From contig JABJPX010000038.1 in assembly GCA_018663625.1 (NCBI GenBank), positions 62,001-126,000 of the forward strand: DNA of 64,000 nt, written 5' to 3'. Below are positions 8,358 to 17,056 of the stretch, one piece after another (positions within the stretch are counted from its first letter, which is position 1; each line of letters opens with the position of its first letter). A program made the position numbers and the translations under genes. This DNA is from Polaribacter sp. (GTDB lineage: Bacteria > Bacteroidota > Bacteroidia > Flavobacteriales > Flavobacteriaceae). The notes under the pieces are model-generated. The model saw only the letters and a list, made by a program, of their open reading frames with translations. It did not search any database and was not told the DNA's origin.

Positions 8358-9011
8358 ATGACATTCGATTTAGAATACAACTCAGAAAGACCGTTAATGA
8401 TTATTCCAGAATACGGCAGACACATCCAGAAGTTAGTAGACCATTGTGTTGCTTTAGAAACAAAAGAAGCACGAGATAAAATGGCGAAATCAATTGTTGA
8501 TGTGATGGGGAATTTACAGCCACATTTACGAGATGTTCCAGATTTTAAACACAAGTTATGGGATCAGTTGTACATCATGTCCGATTTTCAATTGGATGCA
8601 GAATCTCCTTATCCATATCCATCAAAAGAAGAGTTGCAAGAGAAGCCAGAAGCTTTGGCCTATCCAAAATCTGCTTCTAGATATCGTTATTATGGAAATA
8701 ATATTCAAACGATGATCGATATTGCTTTGAGTTGGGAAGCTGGAGAAAAAAAAGAAGCCTTGGTTTTTACCATTGCCAACCATATGAAAAAATGTTATTT
8801 AAATTGGAACAAAGACACGGTAGATGATGCCGTTATTTTTAAACATTTATATGATTTGTCTGACGGTAAATTAGATTTAAGAGAAACCGAAGAAGCACTT
8901 TCTGAAAGTAAAAATCTACTAAGAAAACGAAATACGCAAGGTCAGAACAATTCAAAAACATCCTACAAGAAACCACACCATAACAATCAGAATAAAAATA
9001 GAAAAAGATAA
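8358..9011 (+). CDS. DUF4290 family protein
   Basis: A 217-residue soluble protein of a family restricted, as far as I know, to Bacteroidota. Recognisable stretches are LEYNSERPLMIIPEYGRHIQ and LQPHLRDVPDFKHKLWDQL. The tail is basic and Asn/Lys-rich (residues 190-217), possibly nucleic-acid binding. No function is established. It ends 6 bases before murA, so the two are probably co-transcribed, an arrangement I recall from other flavobacteria. A 215-base gap with several stops separates it from the helicase gene. Confidence 0.85.
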   Translation: MTFDLEYNSERPLMIIPEYGRHIQKLVDHCVALETKEARDKMAKSIVDVMGNLQPHLRDVPDFKHKLWDQLYIMSDFQLDAESPYPYPSKEELQEKPEALAYPKSASRYRYYGNNIQTMIDIALSWEAGEKKEALVFTIANHMKKCYLNWNKDTVDDAVIFKHLYDLSDGKLDLRETEEALSESKNLLRKRNTQGQNNSKTSYKKPHHNNQNKNRKR

Positions 9012-9017
9012 GTAACA

Positions 9018-10328
9018 ATGGCATCATTTAAAATAGAAGGAGGACACAAGTTAGGAGGGACCATTACTCCCCAAGGAGCAAAAAATGAGGTATTACAAAT
9101 ACTTTGTGCTGTTTTATTGACACCAGAAAGAGTGGTTGTAAATAATGTACCCGATATTATTGATGTAAATAAACTCATCTTTATTCTCGGAGAGCTAGGT
9201 GTAAAAGTTGAAAAACTAAACAGAAGTTCCTATGCTTTTCAAGCAGATGATATTGATTTACCATACTTAGAGTCTGCAGAATTTAAAAGAGATGGGAGTT
9301 CATTAAGAGGTTCTATCATGTTAGTTGGGCCTTTGTTAGCACGTTTTGGAAAAGGATATATTCCACGTCCAGGAGGAGATAAAATAGGAAGAAGAAGACT
9401 TGATACACATTTTGAAGGATTTATCAAGTTAGGTGCAAAATTTAGGTACAATAAAGAAGAATATTTTTACGGAGTAGAAGCAAAAAGTTTACAGGGAACC
9501 GAGATGCTTTTAGATGAAGCCTCTGTAACAGGAACTGCAAATATTTTAATGGCAGCGGTTTTAGCCAAAGGAACGACTAAAATTTACAATGCCGCTTGTG
9601 AGCCTTATATTCAGCAATTAAGTAAAATGCTGAATTCGATGGGAGCAAAAATAACAGGAGTAGGTTCCAATCTCTTAATTATAGAAGGAGTTACTTCTTT
9701 AGGAGGCTGTGAACACAATGTTTTACCAGACATGATTGAAATTGGTTCTTGGATTGGAGTTGCCGTAATGACACGCTCAGAACTAACCATTAAAAACGTA
9801 AGTTGGGAAAACTTAGGCCAGATTCCAGATGTGTTCCGAAAATTAGGAATCCAATTAGAAAAAAGAGACGATGATATTTACATTCCAGCACAAGCCTCTT
9901 TCGAAATACAAAACTATATAGATGGTTCTATTTTAACAATTGCTGATGCCCCATGGCCAGGTTTTACACCCGATTTGTTAAGCATTGTTTTGGTCATTGC
10001 AACACAAGCAAAAGGAACCGTATTAATTCATCAAAAGATGTTTGAAAGTCGTTTGTTTTTTGTGGATAAACTGATTGATATGGGAGCAAAAGTTATTTTA
10101 TGTGATCCTCACAGAGCTACCGTTATTGGGCATAACTTCCAAAGTCAACTAAAAGCTACTAAAATGACTTCACCAGATATTAGAGCAGGAATTTCCTTAT
10201 TGATTGCAGCACTTTCTGCAAAAGGAACTTCGATCATTAATAATGTTGAACAAATCGATAGAGGGTATGAAAATATTGAGGCCCGATTGAAGTCGATTGG
10301 AGCAAAAATAACACGTATTGAAGATTAA
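9018..10328 (+). CDS. murA: UDP-N-acetylglucosamine 1-carboxyvinyltransferase
   Basis: The product has 436 residues and the usual family length. MurA adds enolpyruvate from PEP to UDP-GlcNAc, the first committed step of peptidoglycan synthesis in the cytosol. The substrate-binding Lys-Asn pair is present (GAKNE, K22-N23). The catalytic loop reads PGGDKIGRRRLDTH: Asp121 (codon GAT at 9378-9380) takes the place of the Cys that fosfomycin alkylates in the E. coli enzyme. Enzymes with Asp here are active and fosfomycin-insensitive in other bacteria. It follows the DUF4290 gene by 6 bases and has its own downstream terminator. Confidence 0.96.
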   Translation: MASFKIEGGHKLGGTITPQGAKNEVLQILCAVLLTPERVVVNNVPDIIDVNKLIFILGELGVKVEKLNRSSYAFQADDIDLPYLESAEFKRDGSSLRGSIMLVGPLLARFGKGYIPRPGGDKIGRRRLDTHFEGFIKLGAKFRYNKEEYFYGVEAKSLQGTEMLLDEASVTGTANILMAAVLAKGTTKIYNAACEPYIQQLSKMLNSMGAKITGVGSNLLIIEGVTSLGGCEHNVLPDMIEIGSWIGVAVMTRSELTIKNVSWENLGQIPDVFRKLGIQLEKRDDDIYIPAQASFEIQNYIDGSILTIADAPWPGFTPDLLSIVLVIATQAKGTVLIHQKMFESRLFFVDKLIDMGAKVILCDPHRATVIGHNFQSQLKATKMTSPDIRAGISLLIAALSAKGTSIINNVEQIDRGYENIEARLKSIGAKITRIED

Positions 10329-10373
10329 AAGACCTTAATAATATTTTTAAAAATTGAGATAGGTCGCATACAG

Positions 10374-10406
10374 AAAAAAAAAGTGTCAGATTGACACTTT
10401 TTTTTT
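10374..10406 (+). terminator. Rho-independent terminator after murA
   Basis: Stem AAGTGTCA / TGACACTT flanked by A- and T-tracts with a 3-base loop. Its 3' arm contains the TTG (10391-10393) that serves as upstream promoter box for grpE. Confidence 0.8.
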
Positions 10407-10422
10407 GTTGGCAACATTTTTG
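10391..10422 (+). promoter_or_regulatory. Promoter of grpE-dnaJ
   Basis: TTG (10391-10393), 21 bases, then CATTTTTG (10415-10422), one mismatch from TAnnTTTG. It lies 36 bases before the grpE ATG. Confidence 0.45.
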
Positions 10423-10458
10423 CAAATAAGAGATGTATAATTTAACGATTACAAAGAA

Positions 10459-11007
10459 ATGAGTAAGAAAGAAGATATAAAACAAGAAGAAATAAATACA
10501 GCAGAAGAAATACAACAAGTTGAAGAAAATCAGCAAGTTGTAGAGGAAGTAGCGGAAGAAGTTCCAACAGCTGAAGCGTTACTTCTTGCTGAAAAAGACA
10601 AATTTTTACGTCTTTTTGCAGAGTTTGAAAACTATAAAAAAAGAACAACAAGAGAACGCATTGAGCTTTTTAAGACCGCAGGACAAGAAGTAATGACATC
10701 TTTACTGCCAGTTGTAGATGATTTTGAACGTGCTTTGTCACATATTGAAGAAGACAAAGAAGCCGAAGAATTAAGTAAAGGAGTAGTGTTAGTATATCAA
10801 AAATTCTACAATACTTTAGAGCAAAAAGGCTTATCCAAAATAGAAACAAATGCAGGAGATGTTTTTGATGCTGAAATACACGAAGCAATTACACAAATTC
10901 CAGCGCCAAGTGAAGACATGAAAGGAAAGGTAATTGATTGTGTTGAAAAAGGATATAAGTTAGGAGACAAGATCATCCGATACCCAAAAGTAGTGATCGG
11001 ACAGTAA
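10459..11007 (+). CDS. grpE: Nucleotide exchange factor GrpE
   Basis: The product has 182 residues. An acidic, Gln/Glu-rich coiled-coil N-terminus (residues 1-45) is followed by the conserved dimer segment EKDKFLRLFAEFENYKKRT, LLPVVDDFERAL and a beta-domain tail ending IRYPKVVIGQ. GrpE releases ADP from DnaK and works with DnaJ, whose gene follows 69 bases downstream. DnaK itself is not in the window. No CIRCE element is visible upstream. Confidence 0.95.
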   Translation: MSKKEDIKQEEINTAEEIQQVEENQQVVEEVAEEVPTAEALLLAEKDKFLRLFAEFENYKKRTTRERIELFKTAGQEVMTSLLPVVDDFERALSHIEEDKEAEELSKGVVLVYQKFYNTLEQKGLSKIETNAGDVFDAEIHEAITQIPAPSEDMKGKVIDCVEKGYKLGDKIIRYPKVVIGQ

Positions 11008-11076
11008 ATAAATTACAATTAACATTTTACAATTACCAATGACTATCGATCATTGATAATTGATCACTGAAAGCAT

Positions 11077-12201
11077 ATGGCAAAACAAGATTTTTACGAC
11101 GTATTAGGTATTTCTAAATCGGCATCACAAGCAGAGATTAAGAAAGGGTATAGAAAAATGGCAATCAAATATCATCCAGATAAAAATCCAGATGATAAAT
11201 CAGCTGAAGAAAACTTTAAAAAAGCGGCAGAAGCATACGAAATTTTAAGCGACGAAAACAAAAAGGCACGTTATGACCAGTATGGACATCAAGCTTTTGA
11301 TGGACCTCAGGGCGGTGGCGGCTTCGGCGGTGGCGGAATGAATATGGATGACATATTTAGTCAGTTTGGAGATATTTTCGGCGGCGGCGGCGGTTTTGGT
11401 GGTTTTGGCGGAGGAGGTCAACGCCAAGCCCGAGTAAAAGGAAGCAACCTAAGAATTCGTGTAAAATTAACTTTAGAAGAAATTGCTGAAGGTGTAGAGA
11501 AGAAAGTAAAAGTTCGTAGAAAGGTTCAGGCTGGAGGTGTTTCCTACAAGACCTGTTCTACATGTAACGGTTCTGGGCAACAAATGCGAATTACCAATAC
11601 CATATTGGGTAGAATGCAAACTGCAGTAACCTGTTCAAGTTGTTCGGGTGCTGGTGAAATGATTAGCAGTAAACCCAACGGTGCAGATGCCCAAGGTTTG
11701 GTTGTTGAAGAAGAAACCGTATCTATCAATATCCCTGAAGGAGTTACTGAAGGAGTTCAATTAAAAGTTGGAGGTAAAGGGAATGATGCGCCAGGGAAAA
11801 ATTCAATGTCAGGAGATTTATTAGTTTTAATTGAAGAAATTCCACATGCAACACTAAAAAGAGAAGGAACAAACATACATTACGATCTCTATATTAACTA
11901 TTCAGATGCGGTCTTAGGAACCAGTAAAGAAGTTGAGACCGTGAAGGGTAAAGTGAAAATAAAAATCGATGCAGGTACCCAATCTGGTAAGATTTTACGT
12001 TTAAAAGGAAAAGGATTGCCAAGCATTGAAAGATATGGAACAGGAGACTTCCTAATTCATATAAATGTATGGACACCACAAGAGTTGAATAAAGAACAAA
12101 GACAATTTTTTGAGAAAATGGCTACCGACGATAATTTTGCACCCAACCCAAATACATCCGATAAATCATTTTTTGAAAAGGTAAAAGATATGTTCTCATA
12201 A
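11077..12201 (+). CDS. dnaJ: Chaperone DnaJ with a reduced zinc-binding region
   Basis: The product has 374 residues. The J domain carries HPD at residues 33-35 (KYHPDKNPDD) to stimulate the DnaK ATPase. A Gly/Phe-rich linker (about 72-115) follows, then client-binding beta domains and the C-terminal dimer region. The central zinc region has only two CxxCxGxG repeats (CSTCNGSG and CSSCSGAG) where E. coli DnaJ has four, so one zinc site rather than two is expected. I recall this shortened form in other flavobacteria, so it is probably functional. It is co-transcribed with grpE and followed by a terminator at 12346. Confidence 0.95.
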   Translation: MAKQDFYDVLGISKSASQAEIKKGYRKMAIKYHPDKNPDDKSAEENFKKAAEAYEILSDENKKARYDQYGHQAFDGPQGGGGFGGGGMNMDDIFSQFGDIFGGGGGFGGFGGGGQRQARVKGSNLRIRVKLTLEEIAEGVEKKVKVRRKVQAGGVSYKTCSTCNGSGQQMRITNTILGRMQTAVTCSSCSGAGEMISSKPNGADAQGLVVEEETVSINIPEGVTEGVQLKVGGKGNDAPGKNSMSGDLLVLIEEIPHATLKREGTNIHYDLYINYSDAVLGTSKEVETVKGKVKIKIDAGTQSGKILRLKGKGLPSIERYGTGDFLIHINVWTPQELNKEQRQFFEKMATDDNFAPNPNTSDKSFFEKVKDMFS

Positions 12202-12345
12202 ATATTTATCGTAGATACTTATTATAAACATTTGTTTTGAAATTACTGTTTTATTGATTTTTTTTTTTATGGTTAACCAATTTAACATATATTTGTAATG
12301 TAGCTAAGCAATTAGTTACACTTTTTCTTTTTCATAGCAATTTTT

Positions 12346-12373
12346 CCCACTCATTTATGAGTGGGTTTTTTTT
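12346..12373 (+). terminator. Rho-independent terminator of grpE-dnaJ
   Basis: A perfect 8-bp stem CCCACTCA / TGAGTGGG (12346-12365) with a 4-base loop, followed by eight T residues. It isolates the chaperone operon from rnpB. Confidence 0.88.
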
Positions 12374-12405
12374 ATGAATAATTTGTATACATTTACACTA
12401 TTAAT

Positions 12406-12703
12406 AGCAGATCTATCTTATCGTCAAGCTTTTTAGTTTGAAGGAAAGTCCGGACATCAAAGAGTAGCATAGCGGATAACATCCGTCCAGCGTAAGTTGA
12501 GGACCAGTGCAACAGAAAGCAAGTACAGTTCGGCTGTAGTGAAACCAGGTAAACTCTATGCGATGCAATGCCATGTAAATTAGAGCTTGAGAGCTACTCG
12601 CTCGATTCTAAAGGGTAGGCAGATGGATTCTAAGAGTAATTTTAGAACTAGATAAATGATAAGAGCCTTTTTTAAGGTACAGGATTCGGCTTATTGATCT
12701 GCT
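12406..12703 (+). ncRNA. rnpB: RNase P RNA component (class A)
   Basis: The catalytic RNA that trims 5' leaders from tRNA precursors. The ends pair as P1 (AGCAGATC at 12406-12413 with GATCTGCT at 12696-12703). Conserved core blocks are GAAGGAAAGTCCGGAC (12440-12455), CAACAGAAAG, GTGAAACCAGGTAAACTC (about 12539-12556) and ACAGGATTCGGCTTA near the 3' end. The length, about 298 bases, is on the short side for the class. The ends are set by the P1 stem and could differ by a few bases. Confidence 0.95.
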
Positions 12704-12950
12704 ATTTTTATTATTATTTTTTTGCGATATTCGTAAAAAAAAATATTCAAAAAAGTTATTTTTATTAATTTATTTTCAATAATAATAGAAATAACTTTTA
12801 TTTATTTATTTATTAAATCAATCTATTAATTATTTTTTAAAATAGCTATAATAACAGTAGATTTGCGATACTAAAATTCTTAATAATAAACAGATATAGC
12901 TTTTTAGATTCTTAGAATTTAAATGGTTTAAAGTACTAAAAATTCCCTAC
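12704..12950 (+). other. Very AT-rich leader region upstream of aconitase
   Basis: Almost no G or C for about 150 bases after rnpB. It contains a perfect 11-bp inverted repeat (12751-12761 and 12789-12799), TTTATTTATTTATT runs and one exact promoter box at 12858-12865. No reading frame of note. Confidence 0.4.
12858..12865 (+). promoter_or_regulatory. Promoter -7 box of acnB
   Basis: TAGATTTG matches TAnnTTTG exactly and lies 85 bases before the acnB ATG. No TTG is seen at the usual distance upstream. Confidence 0.45.
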
Positions 12951-15728
12951 ATGAACACTTATAAGGATTACCTTCAGCAAATAGAAGATAGAAAAAAGCA
13001 AGGATTAAGCCCACAGCCAATTGATGGTGCTGAATTACTTAGCGAAATCATTGCACAGATTAAAGATTCAGAGAACGAACATAGAGCGGATTCTCTTAAT
13101 TTCTTTATTTATAATGTTTTGCCAGGTACAACGAGTGCAGCGGTTGTAAAAGCGAAATTTTTAAAGGAGATCATTCTTGGTGAATCGGTATTAAAAGAGA
13201 TTACACCTGTAGCTGCTTTTGAGCAATTGGCGCATATGAAAGGGGGTCCCTCAATTAATGTTTTACTGGATATCGCTTTAGGTGATAACGAAGAGATCGC
13301 AAAGCAAGCTTGTAAAGTACTTAAAACACAAGTGTTCCTTTATGAGGCAGACATGGAGCGTATCGAAGTTGCTTACAACAATGGTAATGCAATAGCGAAA
13401 GCACTGATTGAAAGTTATGCGAAAGCAGAATTTTTCACGAAGTTACCAGAAGTAGAAGAAAAAATAGAAGTAGTAACATTCATCGTAGGTGTAGGAGATA
13501 TTTCTACAGATTTACTTTCTCCTGGAGGTGATGCACACTCTCGATCAGATCGTGAATTGCACGGACAATGTATGTTCGAACATAACAAGGAACAACAAAA
13601 TGCGTTGCTTGCATTGCAAAAAGAACATCCAGACAAAAGAGTGATGTTGATTGCAGAAAAAGGAACCATGGGGGTTGGATCTTCTAGAATGTCAGGTGTA
13701 AATAACGTGGCATTATGGACAGGTATAAAAGCAAGTCCCTATGTACCATTCATTAACATTGCTCCAATTATAGCAGGTACCAATGGTATTTCGCCAATTT
13801 TCCTTACAACAGTAGGAGTAACAGGTGGTATTGGTGTAGATCTTAAAAACTGGGTAAAGCAGAAAGATGAAAATGGAAAAACGATTCGTGATGCGGAAGG
13901 CGATCCTATTTTAAAGGAAAGATATTCTGTAGCAACAGGAACCGTACTTACAATCAATACAAAAGAGAAGAAATTATATAATGGTGATCAGGAATTAATT
14001 GATATTTCTGCATCATTAACACCACAAAAAGTGGAATTTATCAAAGCAGGAGGTTCGTATGCAATTGTATTTGGTAAAAAATTACAAACATTCGCATCTA
14101 AAGTTTTAGGCATCGATGTAATGCCAGTATTTGCAACATCAAAAGAGATTTCTCACGAGGGGCAAGGACTTACAGCAGTTGAAAAAATATTTAACAAGAA
14201 TGCCGTTGGAACAACTCCAGGGAAAGTATTGCATGCTGGATCGGATGTTCGTGTTGAAGTAAACATCGTTGGATCTCAAGATACAACGGGACTGATGACT
14301 TCTCAAGAATTAGAGATGATGGCAGCAACAATAATTTCTCCCATTGTAGATGGAGCTTATCAATCAGGTTGTCATACTGCTTCGGTATGGGACAACAAAT
14401 CTAAGGCTAACATTCCTAGATTGATGAAGTTTATGAATGACTTCGGATTGATAACTGCACGTGACCCAGAGCATAAGTACCAACCAATGACGGATGTTAT
14501 CCATAAGGTATTGAATGATTTAACGGTAGACGATTGGGCCATTATTATTGGTGGAGATTCACATACAAGAATGTCTAAAGGTGTAGCCTTTGGAGCAGAT
14601 TCAGGAACTGTTGCTTTAGCACTCGCTACCGGGGAAGCTTCTATGCCAATTCCAGAATCCGTTAAAGTAACCTTTAAAGGTGAAATGAAACCGTATATGG
14701 ATTTTCGTGATGTAGTGCATGCTACACAATCTCAAATGCTTACTCAGTTTGGTGGCGACAATGTATTCCAAGGTAAAATTATCGAGGTGCACATTGGAAC
14801 ACTTACTGCCGATCAAGCCTTTACATTTACTGATTGGACAGCAGAAATGAAAGCAAAAGCCTCTATCTGTATTTCTGAGGATGACACCTTAATTGAATCT
14901 TTAGAGATTGCAAAAGGGAGAATTCAGATTATGATTGAAAAAGGCATGGACAATGATCTTCAAGTTTTGAAGGGATTAGTTGCAATTGCAGACAAACGAA
15001 TCACAGAAATTAAATCAGGAGAAAAACCTTCCTTAAGACCAGATGCAAACGCGAAGTATTCAGCTGAAGTAGTGATTGATTTAGATATCATTGCAGAGCC
15101 AATGATTGCAGATCCAGATGTAAACAACGAAGATGTTTCTAAGCGTTATACGCATGATACCATTAGACCACTTTCATTTTATGGAGGAACTAAAAAGGTA
15201 GATCTTGGTTTTGTAGGATCTTGTATGGTTCATAAAGGAGATATGAAAATATTAGCTCAAATGCTTAAAAATATTGATGAGCAACAAGGAGAGGTAGTCT
15301 TTAAGGCTCCTTTAGTTGTAGCACCTCCTACCTATAATATTGTAGATGAATTGAAAGCTGAAGGTGATTGGGATATTTTGAAAAAATATTCTGGTTTCGA
15401 ATTTGATGACAATGCACCAAAAGCAATCGCACGTACTGGATATGAAAACATGTTGTATTTAGAACGTCCTGGTTGTAACTTATGTATGGGGAACCAAGAA
15501 AAAGCAGCACCTGGAGATACTGTGATGGCAACATCTACGCGTTTATTCCAAGGTAGAGTTGTAAAAGATTCTGAAGAGAAAAAAGGAGAATCCTTACTTT
15601 CTTCTACACCAGTAGTGGTACTATCTGCCATACTCGGTAGAACACCTACTTTAGAAGAATATGTAGCTGCTGTAAAAGGAATCAATTTAACGAAGTTTAA
15701 GCCTTCACATAAGCTTCTCGTAAAATAA
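12951..15728 (+). CDS. acnB: Aconitate hydratase B (bifunctional aconitase / 2-methylisocitrate dehydratase)
   Basis: A 925-residue enzyme that interconverts citrate and isocitrate in the TCA cycle. The domain order is that of AcnB, with the HEAT-like helical domain first (residues 1-160), then the swivel domain, and catalytic domains 1-3 at the C-terminus. The three cysteines for the [4Fe-4S] cluster are visible as C758 (GSCMVHKGD) and C842/C845 (PGCNLCMGN). The start MNTYKDYLQQIEDRKKQG is typical for the family. It is a single-gene unit with its own promoter box and a strong terminator at 15751. Confidence 0.96.
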   Translation: MNTYKDYLQQIEDRKKQGLSPQPIDGAELLSEIIAQIKDSENEHRADSLNFFIYNVLPGTTSAAVVKAKFLKEIILGESVLKEITPVAAFEQLAHMKGGPSINVLLDIALGDNEEIAKQACKVLKTQVFLYEADMERIEVAYNNGNAIAKALIESYAKAEFFTKLPEVEEKIEVVTFIVGVGDISTDLLSPGGDAHSRSDRELHGQCMFEHNKEQQNALLALQKEHPDKRVMLIAEKGTMGVGSSRMSGVNNVALWTGIKASPYVPFINIAPIIAGTNGISPIFLTTVGVTGGIGVDLKNWVKQKDENGKTIRDAEGDPILKERYSVATGTVLTINTKEKKLYNGDQELIDISASLTPQKVEFIKAGGSYAIVFGKKLQTFASKVLGIDVMPVFATSKEISHEGQGLTAVEKIFNKNAVGTTPGKVLHAGSDVRVEVNIVGSQDTTGLMTSQELEMMAATIISPIVDGAYQSGCHTASVWDNKSKANIPRLMKFMNDFGLITARDPEHKYQPMTDVIHKVLNDLTVDDWAIIIGGDSHTRMSKGVAFGADSGTVALALATGEASMPIPESVKVTFKGEMKPYMDFRDVVHATQSQMLTQFGGDNVFQGKIIEVHIGTLTADQAFTFTDWTAEMKAKASICISEDDTLIESLEIAKGRIQIMIEKGMDNDLQVLKGLVAIADKRITEIKSGEKPSLRPDANAKYSAEVVIDLDIIAEPMIADPDVNNEDVSKRYTHDTIRPLSFYGGTKKVDLGFVGSCMVHKGDMKILAQMLKNIDEQQGEVVFKAPLVVAPPTYNIVDELKAEGDWDILKKYSGFEFDDNAPKAIARTGYENMLYLERPGCNLCMGNQEKAAPGDTVMATSTRLFQGRVVKDSEEKKGESLLSSTPVVVLSAILGRTPTLEEYVAAVKGINLTKFKPSHKLLVK

Positions 15729-15750
15729 ATAGCATTCTTATTTTAAGATA

Positions 15751-15787
15751 AAAAAGCTTGAATCAAATGATTCAAGCTTTTTTTTTT
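15751..15787. terminator. Bidirectional terminator between acnB and the aminotransferase gene
   Basis: A 15-bp stem (AAAAAGCTTGAATCA / TGATTCAAGCTTTTT) with a 2-base loop, flanked by A-tract and T-tract, can stop transcription from both convergent genes. Confidence 0.88.
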
Positions 15788-15868
15788 GCGCTAGAGGAAG
15801 TGCATTAAAAGTAAATAATTAGAACTGCTTTAGATGATTTTCCGATTTTTCAATAACTGCTTCAACGC

Positions 15869-17056
15869 TTATGAGTGCATTGTCACTTCATTAATAACCT
15901 CTTTTAAAAGCGTACAGCCTTCAATAATTTCCGCATCAGAAATTGTTAGAGGAGGAGTAATCCGGATTGCCTTGCTTTCAAAAAGTAAAAAGAAAAGAAT
16001 CAATCCTCTTTCCAAACAAGTCAATATAATTTTTGCCGCTAATTCTGGGGTCGTAACAATAGCAGCTAGCATCAATCCTTTTCCTCTAATTTCTTTAATT
16101 TCAGGATGTTTTAGATGATCTCTGATGAGTTTTTCCTTCCTAAGTGTATCTGCGATTAAAGTGTTTGACAATATTTCTGTTACCGTTGCAAGACCTGCAG
16201 CTGCAATCACAGGATGCCCACCAAAAGTAGTAATGTGTCCTAATTTGGGTTCGTTTTGTAATAAGTGCATCATTTTAGAAGGTGCAATAAATGCACCAAT
16301 GGGCATGCCACCGCCGAGACCTTTACCGGTTATAACGATATCTGGTGTTACATAATAGTTTTCAAAACCCCAAAATTTACCAGTTCTACCAATTCCAGTT
16401 TGTATTTCATCTAAAATTAACAGGGCACATACTGTATCACATTTCTCTTTTACTTTTTTTAGAAAATCATTTGTTGGGCTAATAAATCCTGCACCTCCTT
16501 GTATGGTTTCTAGAATAACAGCGGCAGTTTTATGTGTAATTTTATCTAAATCTGCTTCTTTGTTAAACTCAATAAATCGTGCACCTGGAACCAATGGTCG
16601 AAATGCTCGGTTTTGTTCTTCAGCGCCAGAAACACTCATTGCGCCTTGTGTATTTCCATGATAGGAATTCTTCGCAGCAATAATTTCTGACCTTCCTGTA
16701 ACTCTTTTGGCAAGTTTTAGTGCGCCTTCTGTAGATTCTGTACCAGAATTGGTAAGATATACGGACATTTCATTTTTTGGAAATGTTGCAGCGAGTATTT
16801 TGCACAGTGCAACAGGTGCTTCTTGTACAAATTCACCATATACCATCACATGCGCGTACTTGTCTAATTGATTTTTAATTGCCTGTGATACTTTTGGGTG
16901 ATTATGTCCCAAACTATTTGCTGAAACTCCTGCGACAAAGTCTAAATGCTTCTTGCCTTTGGTATCAAAGATATAAGAACCCTTTGCATGCGAAATTTCT
17001 ATCGCTAATGGGTGAGGAGATGTTTGTGCTTGGTATGTAAAGAAATCATTTTTCAT
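15869..17056 (-). CDS. Class III pyridoxal-phosphate aminotransferase (acetylornithine/ornithine type)
   Basis: A 395-residue fold-type I, class III aminotransferase. Landmarks: NSGTESTEGALKLA (PLP phosphate site, about 103-116), SYHG (131-134), the PLP-ring Asp in LDEIQTGIGRTG (D216) and the Schiff-base Lys in ITGKGLGGG (K245). Related enzymes move the omega-amino group of acetylornithine, ornithine or similar substrates to 2-oxoglutarate; the substrate cannot be read from the sequence. No arginine-synthesis gene is next to it. Its ATG overlaps the stop of the OstA-like gene by one base, so it is the last gene of a fur-purA-ostA-aminotransferase transcript. Confidence 0.88.
   Translation of the reverse strand: MKNDFFTYQAQTSPHPLAIEISHAKGSYIFDTKGKKHLDFVAGVSANSLGHNHPKVSQAIKNQLDKYAHVMVYGEFVQEAPVALCKILAATFPKNEMSVYLTNSGTESTEGALKLAKRVTGRSEIIAAKNSYHGNTQGAMSVSGAEEQNRAFRPLVPGARFIEFNKEADLDKITHKTAAVILETIQGGAGFISPTNDFLKKVKEKCDTVCALLILDEIQTGIGRTGKFWGFENYYVTPDIVITGKGLGGGMPIGAFIAPSKMMHLLQNEPKLGHITTFGGHPVIAAAGLATVTEILSNTLIADTLRKEKLIRDHLKHPEIKEIRGKGLMLAAIVTTPELAAKIILTCLERGLILFFLLFESKAIRITPPLTISDAEIIEGCTLLKEVINEVTMHS

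Noticed and set aside
11020..11070. Palindrome-like ATCGATCATTGATAATTGATC between grpE and dnaJ as a regulatory element
   Set aside because: Only partly symmetrical and lacking the 9-bp arms of CIRCE; it resembles the AT-rich intergenic debris common in flavobacteria.
12704..12857. AT-rich tract after rnpB as a replication origin
   Set aside because: No DnaA-box cluster and no dnaA/dnaN neighbours; dnaB at 32046 is not close. Simple AT richness is a sufficient explanation.
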